The notes below the pieces were generated by a model. It did no database searches, was not told where the DNA came from, and was given only the letters and a program-made list of their open reading frames with translations. Below, piece after piece: positions 7,310-15,623 of a stretch of 64,000 bases of DNA; within the stretch, counting starts at the first letter, position 1, and every line of letters starts with the position of its first letter. Position numbers and translations under genes: made by a program. This DNA comes from DATHTS01 sp965219305 (GTDB lineage: Bacteria > Acidobacteriota > Blastocatellia > Pyrinomonadales > Pyrinomonadaceae), in the NCBI GenBank assembly GCA_965219305.1, contig OZ244725.1:1550001-1614000 (forward strand), written 5' to 3'.

Positions 7310-7768
7310 GTGATGATATTGCTGAGAAACACCCAAATAGTTCTGATAATTAAAGATTTAGTAACTTTGGGATCAAAGTTTACCGACAACAAACATCTTC
7401 TTCTGACAACTCCCGACGATCATAAAACCAGACAGAAAGACGAATCAAAATTTGTAGATAAAAACGGAAATCCAATCAGCAAAGTTTTGTTGAAGAACAG
7501 AGATATTATCGGAACAACAAATCGTTGGGAAACCGACACGACAAAAAGATATTACTCCGGCTATGACGGCGTGTTCGGAACATTTCACTTTGCTTTTATG
7601 AAAAAGGAATTTGTGCAGTATTATCGTTCAAATGCAACCGGAGGAAGCGGAGTTGCGCCGGATGATTTGCGAAATCAATTAGATCCGAAAGAGAGAGCCA
7701 AAAATCCTGCGCTAAGTTGGTATATTCCCGTATTGAGTCCTGAAAGTCCTGTTAAATGCTTTAAGTAA
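7310..7768 (+). CDS. hypothetical protein (152 aa), possibly 5'-truncated
   Basis: AT-rich reading with no recognised domain. The first 25 residues (MMILLRNTQIVLIIKDLVTL) look less protein-like than the rest, while another frame just upstream gives ECDDIAEKHPNSSDN, so the real 5' end may be frameshifted. The body (DESKFVDKNGNPISKVLLKN, then YYSGYDGVFGTFHFAFMKKE) reads as a soluble protein. Placed between the IS and a secreted protein, same strand as both hypothetical neighbours, and probably part of one acquired unit with them. Confidence 0.5.
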   Translation: MMILLRNTQIVLIIKDLVTLGSKFTDNKHLLLTTPDDHKTRQKDESKFVDKNGNPISKVLLKNRDIIGTTNRWETDTTKRYYSGYDGVFGTFHFAFMKKEFVQYYRSNATGGSGVAPDDLRNQLDPKERAKNPALSWYIPVLSPESPVKCFK

Positions 7769-7796
7769 CCGGCTATTACAAGTTTTAAAGTTAGTT

Positions 7797-8594
7797 ATGA
7801 AATATTTTGTATGTTTAGTTTTTATTTTAATCGGCTTTTGTCAAACCGGATTTAGTCAACCTAACGCGACGCTGATAGGTCAATATACGCCCGCCACCGA
7901 AGACCCTGACGGACTTTACCACGAGATAGAAAATGCGGCAGATAAATTTACAAAAGACCCGAATGCGTTTTTTGCTATGAGAGTTTGTTCGGCTAATCCG
8001 CTGCCGATTGCTTTTGCAAATGCTCTCGGTGTGAAATTTGCCGTTAAGATAGTAAATCAGCATATCGAGTATTTTAAGAAAACACTTGCCGTCAAAATTC
8101 CCGATTCAAAAATATATTTTCTGCGAAACGATAAAGGATGCAAACTTATCAGCCAACCGAATACTGAATTTTGGTTTGTTCCATCAAACGCCGATTTCCC
8201 GGCTTTCGTTGAAATTGAGAATTATGACAATTTAACCGTTCACAATTTTACTTATTGGTTTGAAGAGGTGAACGACGGTATGCTTTTGTCGCCACCGCTT
8301 CCTTCGCCGACAGGTTCTTTACTAACTCCCGAACTTTATGAAAAAGTTAAAAGCAACATATACCAAACACTCAGAAATAAAAAAACGGCTTATTTACAAA
8401 TTGAAATTCCGAGATATGGAAAAAAGACACAAATTGCAAAAATAAAAGTCCAAGCCGGGAAACTCAAAACATTTTTGACCGGCAACGGAATCGGAAGTCA
8501 TCGAATTTTCGTCAGAACAATAGAAGACGCAACAAATTCGGAAAGAGATATTTATCCTGACGTAACAATCATCTATCAGGAAAAAATAAACTAA
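7797..8594 (+). CDS. secreted hypothetical protein (265 aa)
   Basis: The N-terminus MKYFVCLVFILIGFCQTGFS is a signal peptide with a likely cut after GFS; a Cys at 15 makes a lipoprotein possible but the box is poor. The mature part has DPNAFFAMRVCSANPLPIAF, HNFTYWFEEVNDGM and a C-terminal RIFVRTIEDATNSERDIYPD stretch. The last resembles the end of OmpA-like or CpoB-like periplasmic domains only superficially. Function unknown. AT-rich codons mark it as part of the acquired segment between the duplicated radical SAM tails. Confidence 0.65.
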   Translation: MKYFVCLVFILIGFCQTGFSQPNATLIGQYTPATEDPDGLYHEIENAADKFTKDPNAFFAMRVCSANPLPIAFANALGVKFAVKIVNQHIEYFKKTLAVKIPDSKIYFLRNDKGCKLISQPNTEFWFVPSNADFPAFVEIENYDNLTVHNFTYWFEEVNDGMLLSPPLPSPTGSLLTPELYEKVKSNIYQTLRNKKTAYLQIEIPRYGKKTQIAKIKVQAGKLKTFLTGNGIGSHRIFVRTIEDATNSERDIYPDVTIIYQEKIN

Positions 8595-8616
8595 ACCGTT
8601 TTGTAAAAGTAAAAAA

Positions 8617-8646
8617 GCGGAAACGATTCGCCCGAATCGTTTCCGC
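8617..8646 (-). terminator. terminator of the radical SAM gene
   Basis: A perfect 14-bp inverted repeat (GCGGAAACGATTCG / CGAATCGTTTCCGC) lies 31 bp beyond the stop codon and is followed on the minus strand by six T residues. A degraded copy is present near 5310. Confidence 0.85.
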
Positions 8647-8676
8647 CGAGTGTCTTATGCAAGACAGGATTTTATA

Positions 8677-10710
8677 TTAGTTGTTCGATGCGTTCGTATC
8701 GGCTTTTTTAGCGCGTTTGATGCCGCCGATCTGGACTAAACTTTCGCCTTTGATGCTGTTTTTTTCCATCACCATTTGTTGATAGAGTTTTTTCATCATC
8801 TGCATTTCTTCGGCGGCGGTTTTCGGTCCTTCCATTTCCGGTTTGTCCGGGCGAGCCAGGTCAACTTCATTTAAGATAAGCTCGTGAGCCGAGTTGTCCA
8901 AGGTAACTTCTTTGTCACGCGCGAAGACTTCGTGGCGACCGTGTTCTTTATACCATTGAGCGACCGTCGCATTTTGGTGCATATGCTCGATGATGTTTCT
9001 CCAGCCGATTCCCGTGTTGTATGCACAGAAGGAAATTTCGCCTTCCTGCGTTCCGTAAGGAATGATGCACATTTCGGTGCGTCGAAAATCGTAGTTGAAC
9101 AAATCTTGGAACCACATTCCCGCGATGAACAGGAAGTTCCAAGGGTCTTGACGGCGTTTTTCGATGTCTTCGACAGTTCTCGTGCCGTCAACTTTTCCGT
9201 AATCCTTTCCAGACAAACCGAAAGATTTATCGAACTTCGCAAAGATTCCGCCGAGCGTCAAACTGTTCGGTGCGCCATAGGGATTATAGTTTTTCAATAA
9301 CGCCAAGCCCATCATCAAATTCGAGAACCATTTTCCGCGAGCCGTGTCGGTGATATGTTTCATATCTTCGACGAGTCCCGGAATGTTCAAGAATTGCGGT
9401 ACAGGTGCCATTTCCTTGGTTTCTTTGTTAATCATCACGGCAGTTCCGACACCGCAGTTCGGGTGACAGCCGCAGGAAACTTGTCCCCAATCGGCTTCCG
9501 GTCCGTGAACGAGATCAGCGAAATCGGCGAACGCGCCCATCAATGAAAGCGGGAACCAATCGCGCGTCGGTTCGGTGATTCCGACCTGTTTCTGAACGTC
9601 TTGCGCCAGATGCGACAGCGTATATCGTTGTTGTAGACGGCGTTGTTCGGTGATGTGTTCGTCGCGTCCTGTGAACGAGACGGGTTGAAATGACACAAAT
9701 GAAACTTTTTTCGGATTGTCGAGCGCGAAACGAACGATTGAACCGACTTGGTCGTTGTTGATGCCATTGACGAGTGTTGTAACGAGAACGATGTCAACGC
9801 CTGCTTCGTGCAGATTGTTGATTGCTCTTAATTTAACATCAAATAAATTTCCAACTTGTCTGTGCGAGTTCGCGTCGTTGCCGATTCCGTCAAATTGCAG
9901 ATAGACGAAACGAAGTCCGGCTTCAGCGGCTTCGCGGCAGAATTCTTTCGATTTCGCAAACTCGATTCCGTTCGTCGCGGCTTGCACCGAGTTGTAGCCG
10001 ACTTTGCGCGCATAACGAATCGCTTCTAAAAAGTGCGGGGACAAAGTAGGTTCGCCGCCCGAATACTGCACTGACATTTGGCGGCGCGGTTTGATCGAGA
10101 TTGCGTTGTCCAAAATTTCCTTCACGTCTTCCATCGAAAGTTCGTGAACGAATCCGACCTGATTCGCGTCCATAAAACACGGGTCGCACATCATATTGCA
10201 ACGGTTCGTCAAATCAACGGTCAAAACCGCGCCGCGTCCGTATTTGATGGTTGAACTGCCGTGATTGTGAAGTTCTTCGTCGTTATGCGCCTGAATGTCG
10301 CGTCCCGGGAAATTTGCTTCGATATGAGCCAAAAACTTGGAGTCAATCGCCATCAAATCTTCAAAATGTCCGTGTTCCGGGCAATCTTTGATCATCCAAA
10401 TTTGTCCGTCGCGCTCGATGATCTCGGCTTTGATTTCGCCGACTTTTTCATTGACAAGCGTCGAGACGTCGCGCTTGCCGCTTAAAATTTCTTCGCGCGC
10501 TTCGATCACACAGTTCGGGCAGAGCGAATCCGTCTTACGCGGAAAACCGAGCGTCGGCTTTGTTTTCTGCCAAGATTTCAAAAGCGGTTTGTCCGACCAT
10601 TTCGGCGTGAATGATTCGTTCGGTTTAAATTGATTGACTGATCTGATTGCCTTGAACGCGCCTTTGGCGACGTATGTCAAGCCTTTTTCAAAGTGTTTAA
10701 TAGGTCTCAT
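8677..10710 (-). CDS. radical SAM protein, Tes/MJ0619-like
   Basis: 677 residues. The radical SAM cluster motif is CNMMCDPC at about 171-178 (C-x3-C-x2-C), followed by SGGEPTLSP for SAM binding. An N-terminal metal-binding module holds CPNC (64-67) and CPEHG (110-114), and there are later Cys in SCGCHPNCGVG. This arrangement, with CPEHG before the radical core, is that of the MJ0619-like family, which includes archaeal tetraether lipid synthase (Tes) and bacterial proteins implicated in membrane-spanning lipids. Acidobacteria make iso-diabolic acid, so joining of fatty-acid tails is a plausible role; this is inference. An exact sigma-54 promoter lies about 158 bp upstream. Its 3' tail is duplicated at 5307-5438. 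Confidence 0.8.
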   Translation of the reverse strand: MRPIKHFEKGLTYVAKGAFKAIRSVNQFKPNESFTPKWSDKPLLKSWQKTKPTLGFPRKTDSLCPNCVIEAREEILSGKRDVSTLVNEKVGEIKAEIIERDGQIWMIKDCPEHGHFEDLMAIDSKFLAHIEANFPGRDIQAHNDEELHNHGSSTIKYGRGAVLTVDLTNRCNMMCDPCFMDANQVGFVHELSMEDVKEILDNAISIKPRRQMSVQYSGGEPTLSPHFLEAIRYARKVGYNSVQAATNGIEFAKSKEFCREAAEAGLRFVYLQFDGIGNDANSHRQVGNLFDVKLRAINNLHEAGVDIVLVTTLVNGINNDQVGSIVRFALDNPKKVSFVSFQPVSFTGRDEHITEQRRLQQRYTLSHLAQDVQKQVGITEPTRDWFPLSLMGAFADFADLVHGPEADWGQVSCGCHPNCGVGTAVMINKETKEMAPVPQFLNIPGLVEDMKHITDTARGKWFSNLMMGLALLKNYNPYGAPNSLTLGGIFAKFDKSFGLSGKDYGKVDGTRTVEDIEKRRQDPWNFLFIAGMWFQDLFNYDFRRTEMCIIPYGTQEGEISFCAYNTGIGWRNIIEHMHQNATVAQWYKEHGRHEVFARDKEVTLDNSAHELILNEVDLARPDKPEMEGPKTAAEEMQMMKKLYQQMVMEKNSIKGESLVQIGGIKRAKKADTNASNN

Positions 10711-10867
10711 TATAATTTCTTCTCCAAGTAAATAAAATTTTCGATTATTTATACGGGTTGGTAGTTGACTGTTTTTATCTGCAAATTTAGAATTTAATAG
10801 TATTATTTCACGAGATAATTACGGTTTGCATCAATCAAAGTCCCGTTCGTCTCTTTCTTATATATAG

Positions 10868-10882
10868 GCAAAATTTGTGCCA
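10868..10882 (-). promoter_or_regulatory. sigma-54 promoter of the radical SAM gene
   Basis: On the minus strand TGGCAC-AAATT-TTGC matches the -24/-12 consensus exactly with correct spacing. It lies about 158 bp above the start codon in a gene-free region. Two ATGACAC words upstream (near 10970 and 11009) might be activator sites but are different from the TGTGGC boxes of the PepSY genes. Confidence 0.75.
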
Positions 10883-11387
10883 CCAAAGCGTTACTACCGT
10901 AAATACTGCAATAACATCAGATACAATTGTTTGAGTCTGATTTATTGATATTTATATTTGTAGCTTAATGACACGAACGGTTATTATAAATCTATTATGT
11001 TGCAAAATGACACAAAGCAGTATATCTTAAACACAAAACCCCTGATTAAGCTAGTGTTTAAGTATTTTCCACAGTTTTTTATAACTGAAATGATTTTTTG
11101 TGCCGTCTATAAAGGACTTTGTAACTAATTTCACATATCTGGATTATCGTTCACCATTTGTTCACATTTAAGCAGTGTCTTTAACCATTACTTGAGCTAA
11201 ACCTTCCAAACCATTGATAACAGATAAGTTAAAAACCCAACAAAAAAACTTTACATCGTAAAATTCCTGTGATAATTTCATAATTGCTTTAGCACACCAA
11301 ACTCTTTTTTAACGAGTAGTTTTACTGAAAAAGTTTTACACTATAAAAAAATTAGGAAGTGAACTAAAATTTAACTTCAAAAAATAT
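10883..11387. other. AT-rich intergenic region without a gene
   Basis: No protein-like reading on either strand. It separates two divergent genes and presumably holds their upstream sites. Apart from the sigma-54 promoter below it and the repeated ATGACAC words, I see no clear structure. Confidence 0.5.
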
Positions 11388-12779
11388 ATGTCTGTTCGAT
11401 TCGGAACATCAGGTTGGAGAGCGATAATTGCCAAAGAGTTTACTTTTGATAAAGTTGAGATTGTTGTAGAAGCAATTTGCAGTTATTTGAAAAAAGATTC
11501 GGGCGAAAATTTACAGACGCTGATCGTCGGACACGATTCGCGGTTTATGGGCGAACAATTTTCTGAATTCGCCGCCGAAATCGCCAAGAAAAAAGGTTTT
11601 CGCGTTTTATTATGCGACGGTTTAACTCCTACACCAACTATTTCGTACGCGATCAGAAATCAGAAAGCTATCGGCGGGCTGAATTTTACGGCTTCGCATA
11701 ATCCGCCGGAATATCAAGGGATCAAGTTCTCGACAGCAGATGGCGCACCGGCATTACCGGAAGTTACGAAGCAGATTGAAAAGTTAATAGAAGAAAACGC
11801 CATTGCAGAAGATGCAAGCGGCGGAAAGATTGAAAATTTTGATCCGCGTCCGGCTTATCTGGACGATTTGAAAACTAAAATACGTTTCGACGTAATCTCG
11901 AAAGCGAACGGCAAATATGCTTACGACGCGCTCTGGGGAACGGGACGCGGTTATCTCGATAAGATATTGCGCGACCACGGTTTAGAAGTCGAAACGATCC
12001 ACGATTGGCGCGACGTTTTATTCGGCGGTCAGCCGCCCGAACCCGGCGAAGAGCATTTGGACGAATTGCGGGAAACCGTTAAATCAAAGAACTTGACGCT
12101 CGGTATTTCGACGGACGGCGACGGCGACAGATTCGGAGTAATTGATGCGAACAGCGAATTTATCACGCCGAACCAATTGATTCCGTTGCTTGCAGATTAT
12201 TTAGCGGAAAGCCGCGGTTGGACGGAAGGCATTGCGCGAAGTGTCGCCACAACGAATTTGGTTGACAGAGTTGCTAAAGATCGCGGACTCGAATTATACG
12301 AAACGCCGGTCGGTTTTAAGTTTATCGGCGAATTGATAAATGAAGATAAGATTATTTTAGGCGGAGAAGAGTCCGCCGGACTTTCCATCAAGGGACATTT
12401 CCCTGAAAAAGACGGTATTTTAGCCTGTCTTCTCGCAATCGAAGCGGTCGCGGCACGCGGTAAAACGCTGACCGAGCAATGGAAAGAATTGACAGACCGA
12501 ATCGGAAATCTGGAATCAGCCAGAATCGGCGTGAAGCTGACCGATGAAGTCAAAGAAAGTTTGCCTGAAAAACTTGCCCAAGAGCCGACGGAGATCGGCG
12601 GGCGCAAGATTGAAAAAATAAACCGTATTGACGGCGTGAAGTTTGAATTCACGGACGGAAGTTGGATGTTGATGCGTCCGTCGGGAACCGAACCGCTGGT
12701 TAGAATTTACGCCGAATCGGAAAATAAACAAGACTTGGAGGATTTAATTGAACAAGGTCGCAACTACTTACTGGAATAA
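11388..12779 (+). CDS. phosphoglucomutase/phosphomannomutase family protein
   Basis: 463 residues, alpha-D-phosphohexomutase family. It has FGTSGWRA at the start, the catalytic phosphoserine loop TASHNPPEYQG (Ser103), the magnesium loop DGDGDRFG, the sugar-ring loop GGEESAG and the phosphate-binding loop RPSGTEPLVR. These enzymes move phosphate between C6 and C1 of a hexose for glycogen, cell-wall and polysaccharide precursors. Preference for glucose, mannose or glucosamine cannot be read safely; the GEESAG loop fits glucose/mannose types rather than GlmM. The next gene starts within its 3' end, so the two are probably co-translated. Confidence 0.92.
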   Translation: MSVRFGTSGWRAIIAKEFTFDKVEIVVEAICSYLKKDSGENLQTLIVGHDSRFMGEQFSEFAAEIAKKKGFRVLLCDGLTPTPTISYAIRNQKAIGGLNFTASHNPPEYQGIKFSTADGAPALPEVTKQIEKLIEENAIAEDASGGKIENFDPRPAYLDDLKTKIRFDVISKANGKYAYDALWGTGRGYLDKILRDHGLEVETIHDWRDVLFGGQPPEPGEEHLDELRETVKSKNLTLGISTDGDGDRFGVIDANSEFITPNQLIPLLADYLAESRGWTEGIARSVATTNLVDRVAKDRGLELYETPVGFKFIGELINEDKIILGGEESAGLSIKGHFPEKDGILACLLAIEAVAARGKTLTEQWKELTDRIGNLESARIGVKLTDEVKESLPEKLAQEPTEIGGRKIEKINRIDGVKFEFTDGSWMLMRPSGTEPLVRIYAESENKQDLEDLIEQGRNYLLE

Positions 12780-13110
12780 CGGTTACGCCGTTTCAAAAGC
12801 AAAACGCCCGCGCGTTAAAACCGCGAAGCCCGCCGCTCAAGGAACGAAAAATTGGTTCACTTTTACGGTGATAGTTTCGATAAGTTTTATGGTGTGCTTA
12901 GCGATAAACTTCCGTGCATTCTCGGATATGCGGCAGGAATTAAGCCAAAACGAGCAATATAAAACTCAAGTCGAAACATTGACAACTGAAAACCTGGCGA
13001 TACAACAGGAAATACACAAGATTAAGAACGACGCGCACACGATCGGATTGGAAGCACGCAAGATCGGTCTGAGCCGTCCTAATGAAAAAGTTTTCGTGCC
13101 GTCGAATTAA
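12748..13110 (+). CDS. small membrane coiled-coil protein (FtsL/DivIC-like)
   Basis: 120 residues. It starts at TTG 12748, which is supported by a strong GGAGG six bases upstream, inside the mutase gene (32-bp overlap). After a basic N-terminus (KAKRPRVKTAKPAAQ) there is one membrane segment (WFTFTVIVSISFMVCLAINF) and then a coiled coil (MRQELSQNEQYKTQVETLTT to EIHKIKNDAHTIGLEARKIG). The topology and size match the septum-formation initiator group FtsB/FtsL/DivIC. The ending SRPNEKVFVPSN resembles the FtsB-type LRPGE ending. A division role is therefore plausible but not proven. Confidence 0.75.
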   Translation: MNKVATTYWNNGYAVSKAKRPRVKTAKPAAQGTKNWFTFTVIVSISFMVCLAINFRAFSDMRQELSQNEQYKTQVETLTTENLAIQQEIHKIKNDAHTIGLEARKIGLSRPNEKVFVPSN

Positions 13111-13220
13111 CAAACTTAGCGGAGAGTTAATTCGTTAGCACAACTACCCTGCCCCAATAAATCCGCCTTTTTGCCTATCCGCTCCGCTTTGCCTACAGAA
13201 ATTCCCTTCCGCCTAAATTC

Positions 13221-13249
13221 GCGGCAGATGTTCCCGAGACATCTGCCGC
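13221..13249 (+). terminator. terminator between convergent genes
   Basis: A perfect 11-bp stem (GCGGCAGATGT / ACATCTGCCGC) with a 7-nt loop, followed by CTTCTCTTTT on the plus strand. It lies 110 bp after the small coiled-coil gene and 16 bp before the end of the convergent PepSY-TM gene. Confidence 0.7.
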
Positions 13250-13264
13250 ACTTCTCTTTTAAAT

Positions 13265-14401
13265 TTAAGATTTACTTCTCGAACGCCAATTTTGCAAACG
13301 TCTCAAAGCAAGAGAAAATCCCGTCCAAACCAAAAACGCGCCGCCGATACAAGCGATAAAACCGATTACTTGTCCGATAAAACCGCCGGTTTCGCCCGTG
13401 TGTGTAAAGCGCACCCACGAACGAAGCTGTCTGCCGGAATTTTGTTCGCCGTAAGGTTCCCATTTAGCGACTTCGCCGCTTTGTGTATCAATTGTCAGGC
13501 TCGAACGCCCGAACTTATTCCAGTAAATTCCTTCCTCAACCGTAAAATTCGCCTGCTTTTCGACAGGAAGACGCAGACCGATTGATTTCCAATTCGTATA
13601 ATTTTCGGCTTTTGCCCATAATTGTTCGAGATTTTCCGGCAAATTTTGCGGCGTTTCTTTTTCTTCACCGCGTCCGGCGTTCGGCGGTGCTTGCCGTCCT
13701 TGCGGCGGTTCGTTTCCGGTCAGAGTATAGACAAGATTATTCGCCCACCCGTAAGACATCACAATCGCCGTCGCCGTTAAAATTACGAGAACGAGCGAAG
13801 TCCAGAAACCGATCACGTTGTGCCAGTTAAAGTTCCTCGCTTTCCCGCGCAGACCGCGTTTAAACCATAAAACGGGTTTGAAACTTTTCCACGCGAGTTT
13901 TCGCGGAAACCATATATAAAGACCGGAAATTGCGAGGAAAAGAAATAAAACGTTCGCCGCATCGTTTAATTCCCTGCCGACGGTGCGACCGCTTCCGGGA
14001 AGCGCGAGCCAGCGGTGCGCGTCCTCTACAAAGCGGAAAAATGAACGCCAGCCTTTCGCGCCTTCGCCCGTGATTTCGCCCGTGTATTGATTAACGTAAT
14101 ATTGCCCTTCGCGTCCCATCGAAACTATCGCCGCCGCGTTTGCATCGTTTTGCAGAGTGATATTCGAAGGTTTCGCGTCGGGTTTTGCGGCTTTGATCTT
14201 TTCGACGATCTCGCTGATCGAAAGACGTTTGGCATCATTCGACGGCGTTTGAACATAACGCGAACCGCTTTCGGCAAATTCCAGAATATTTGGTTCAAAC
14301 GAAAGCAATGCGCCCGAAACGCACATTATAAAAATAAAGATTCCGGCTAAAACGCCCGCAATCAAGTGCGTCCAAAATAAAATTTTGCGAAATTTTCTCA
14401 T
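13265..14401 (-). CDS. PepSY-associated TM protein, iron-uptake operon
   Basis: 378 residues with four likely membrane segments. The first is FWTHLIAGVLAGIFIFIMCVSG and the last IGQVIGFIACIGGAFLVWTG. A large loop carries PepSY-type sequence (SISEIVEKIKAAKPDA, QYYVNQYTGEITGE). Conserved His residues at membrane edges (FWTHLIAG, VEDAHRWL, NWHNVIGFW) fit heme or metal handling. This family (PepSY_TM) is commonly encoded next to TonB siderophore receptors, and members such as FoxB/PiuB-like proteins act in reduction or release of siderophore iron at the inner membrane. It is the last gene of a four-gene minus-strand group led by a TonB receptor. Confidence 0.88.
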   Translation of the reverse strand: MRKFRKILFWTHLIAGVLAGIFIFIMCVSGALLSFEPNILEFAESGSRYVQTPSNDAKRLSISEIVEKIKAAKPDAKPSNITLQNDANAAAIVSMGREGQYYVNQYTGEITGEGAKGWRSFFRFVEDAHRWLALPGSGRTVGRELNDAANVLFLFLAISGLYIWFPRKLAWKSFKPVLWFKRGLRGKARNFNWHNVIGFWTSLVLVILTATAIVMSYGWANNLVYTLTGNEPPQGRQAPPNAGRGEEKETPQNLPENLEQLWAKAENYTNWKSIGLRLPVEKQANFTVEEGIYWNKFGRSSLTIDTQSGEVAKWEPYGEQNSGRQLRSWVRFTHTGETGGFIGQVIGFIACIGGAFLVWTGFSLALRRLQNWRSRSKS

Positions 14402-14413
14402 TGTTATAAATTT

Positions 14414-14665
14414 TTAGGAAACCGTATCGCTGACCAGAATATTTTCATCTTTAGCGATTAGATTTATCAGGTTATAAAATTCGAGACTGCCGAATTGCTG
14501 TTGAAAAATCTCATTGACGCTGTGCGTCAGTTCGGTAAATTCATCCTTTGTAAAATTTAACATAACATTTTGCGCTTTGAAATGAACCTCGCGGCAGTGA
14601 TCGCAGCACCAAATTCGTAAACTTTGCGTATTTTTCTGTTTGTTTAGTTCGTTGTTATTTTCCAT
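14414..14665 (-). CDS. small Cys-rich hypothetical protein in iron operon
   Basis: 83 residues from the ATG at 14665, chosen because AGGAAG stands seven bases upstream; a longer frame would overlap the dioxygenase gene. It contains CCDHCREVHFKAQNVMLNFT, with Cys and His suited to binding metal, followed by helical FTKDEFTELTHSVNEIFQQQ. I do not know its function; similar small proteins, as far as I recall, occur beside siderophore receptor and dioxygenase genes. Lies between the PKHD-type dioxygenase and the PepSY-TM gene. Confidence 0.7.
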   Translation of the reverse strand: MENNNELNKQKNTQSLRIWCCDHCREVHFKAQNVMLNFTKDEFTELTHSVNEIFQQQFGSLEFYNLINLIAKDENILVSDTVS

Positions 14666-14685
14666 TTTTTTACTTCCTGATTTGT

Positions 14686-15366
14686 TTAAGTTTCCGCCCA
14701 TTGGCGCAATAAATTATGATAAACGGCGGTCAGTTGCGTAACCGACGGATGTTCGGGCGCGTCCGATGCGATTCTCTGAATTGATGAATCGAGATCGAAA
14801 AGAATCGTTCTTTGCCCGTCGTCGCGCACCATTGATTGAATCCAGAAAAACGACGAGATCCGCGCGCCTTTCGTGACCGGACGAACATTATGCAGACTCG
14901 TCGCCGGATATAAGATCATATTTCCGGCGGGCAATTTTATTTTATGAACGCCGTATGTATCTTCGATAACGAGTTCGCCGCCTTCGTAATCAGCCGGATT
15001 CGTTAAAAAAAGCGTCGCCGAAAGATCGGTGCGGACGCGGTGCGGCGTGTTCGGGATTTGTCTTATCGCATTATCAACGTGATTTCCGAAACTTTGCCCG
15101 CCTTCATAACGATTAAAAAGCGGCGGGAAAACCTTCAAAGGCAAAGCCGCCGACATAAACAGCGAATTTCTTTCGAGCGCGGCGAGAATTTTTTCGCCCA
15201 TTTCCAGCGAAAGCGGATGATTTTCCGGCAATTGCCGATTATTCTTCGTCCGCATTGATTGATGTCCCGCTGTAACTTTGCCGTCAATCCATTCGGCATT
15301 TTCTATATTGTTTCGATATTTCAACGCTTGTTCAGCAGTTAAAACGTCCGGTATCTGTAAAAGCAT
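14686..15366 (-). CDS. Fe(II)/2-oxoglutarate dioxygenase, PKHD type (PiuC/YbiX-like)
   Basis: About 226 residues from MLLQIPDVLTAEQA. The metal triad is visible: His and Asp in GNHVDNAI and a later His in ATSLHNVRPV, followed by the 2-oxoglutarate Arg in GARISSFFW. The C-terminal part (IQRIASDAPEHPSVTQLTAVYHNLLRQW) is the usual helical tail of the PiuC/YbiX group. Genes of this group are Fur-regulated neighbours of siderophore receptors such as PiuA/Fiu; the substrate is not established. It sits between the TonB receptor and a small Cys protein, which supports an iron-uptake role. Confidence 0.92.
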   Translation of the reverse strand: MLLQIPDVLTAEQALKYRNNIENAEWIDGKVTAGHQSMRTKNNRQLPENHPLSLEMGEKILAALERNSLFMSAALPLKVFPPLFNRYEGGQSFGNHVDNAIRQIPNTPHRVRTDLSATLFLTNPADYEGGELVIEDTYGVHKIKLPAGNMILYPATSLHNVRPVTKGARISSFFWIQSMVRDDGQRTILFDLDSSIQRIASDAPEHPSVTQLTAVYHNLLRQWAET

Positions 15367-15623
15367 TTTATTTATCTTTACCCGCAAAATATGCGAAATA
15401 TGCTAAAAAAAATTTAATACAAAAGTTTCGCATCCTTTCACATATTTCGCGGGCAATGTTTATTAAGAATCAATTCGTGAATTTTCCATATACGTCGTGA
15501 AAAATCCTTCGGAATCGTGAATTTCCCATCAGAGCTTTGAAAATCTTGTCAGAGCTGTGAATTTTTCATTTATTCATCACTTTTCAAAAACACGACGATA
15601 ATTTTTATATCTGCGCGAATAAT

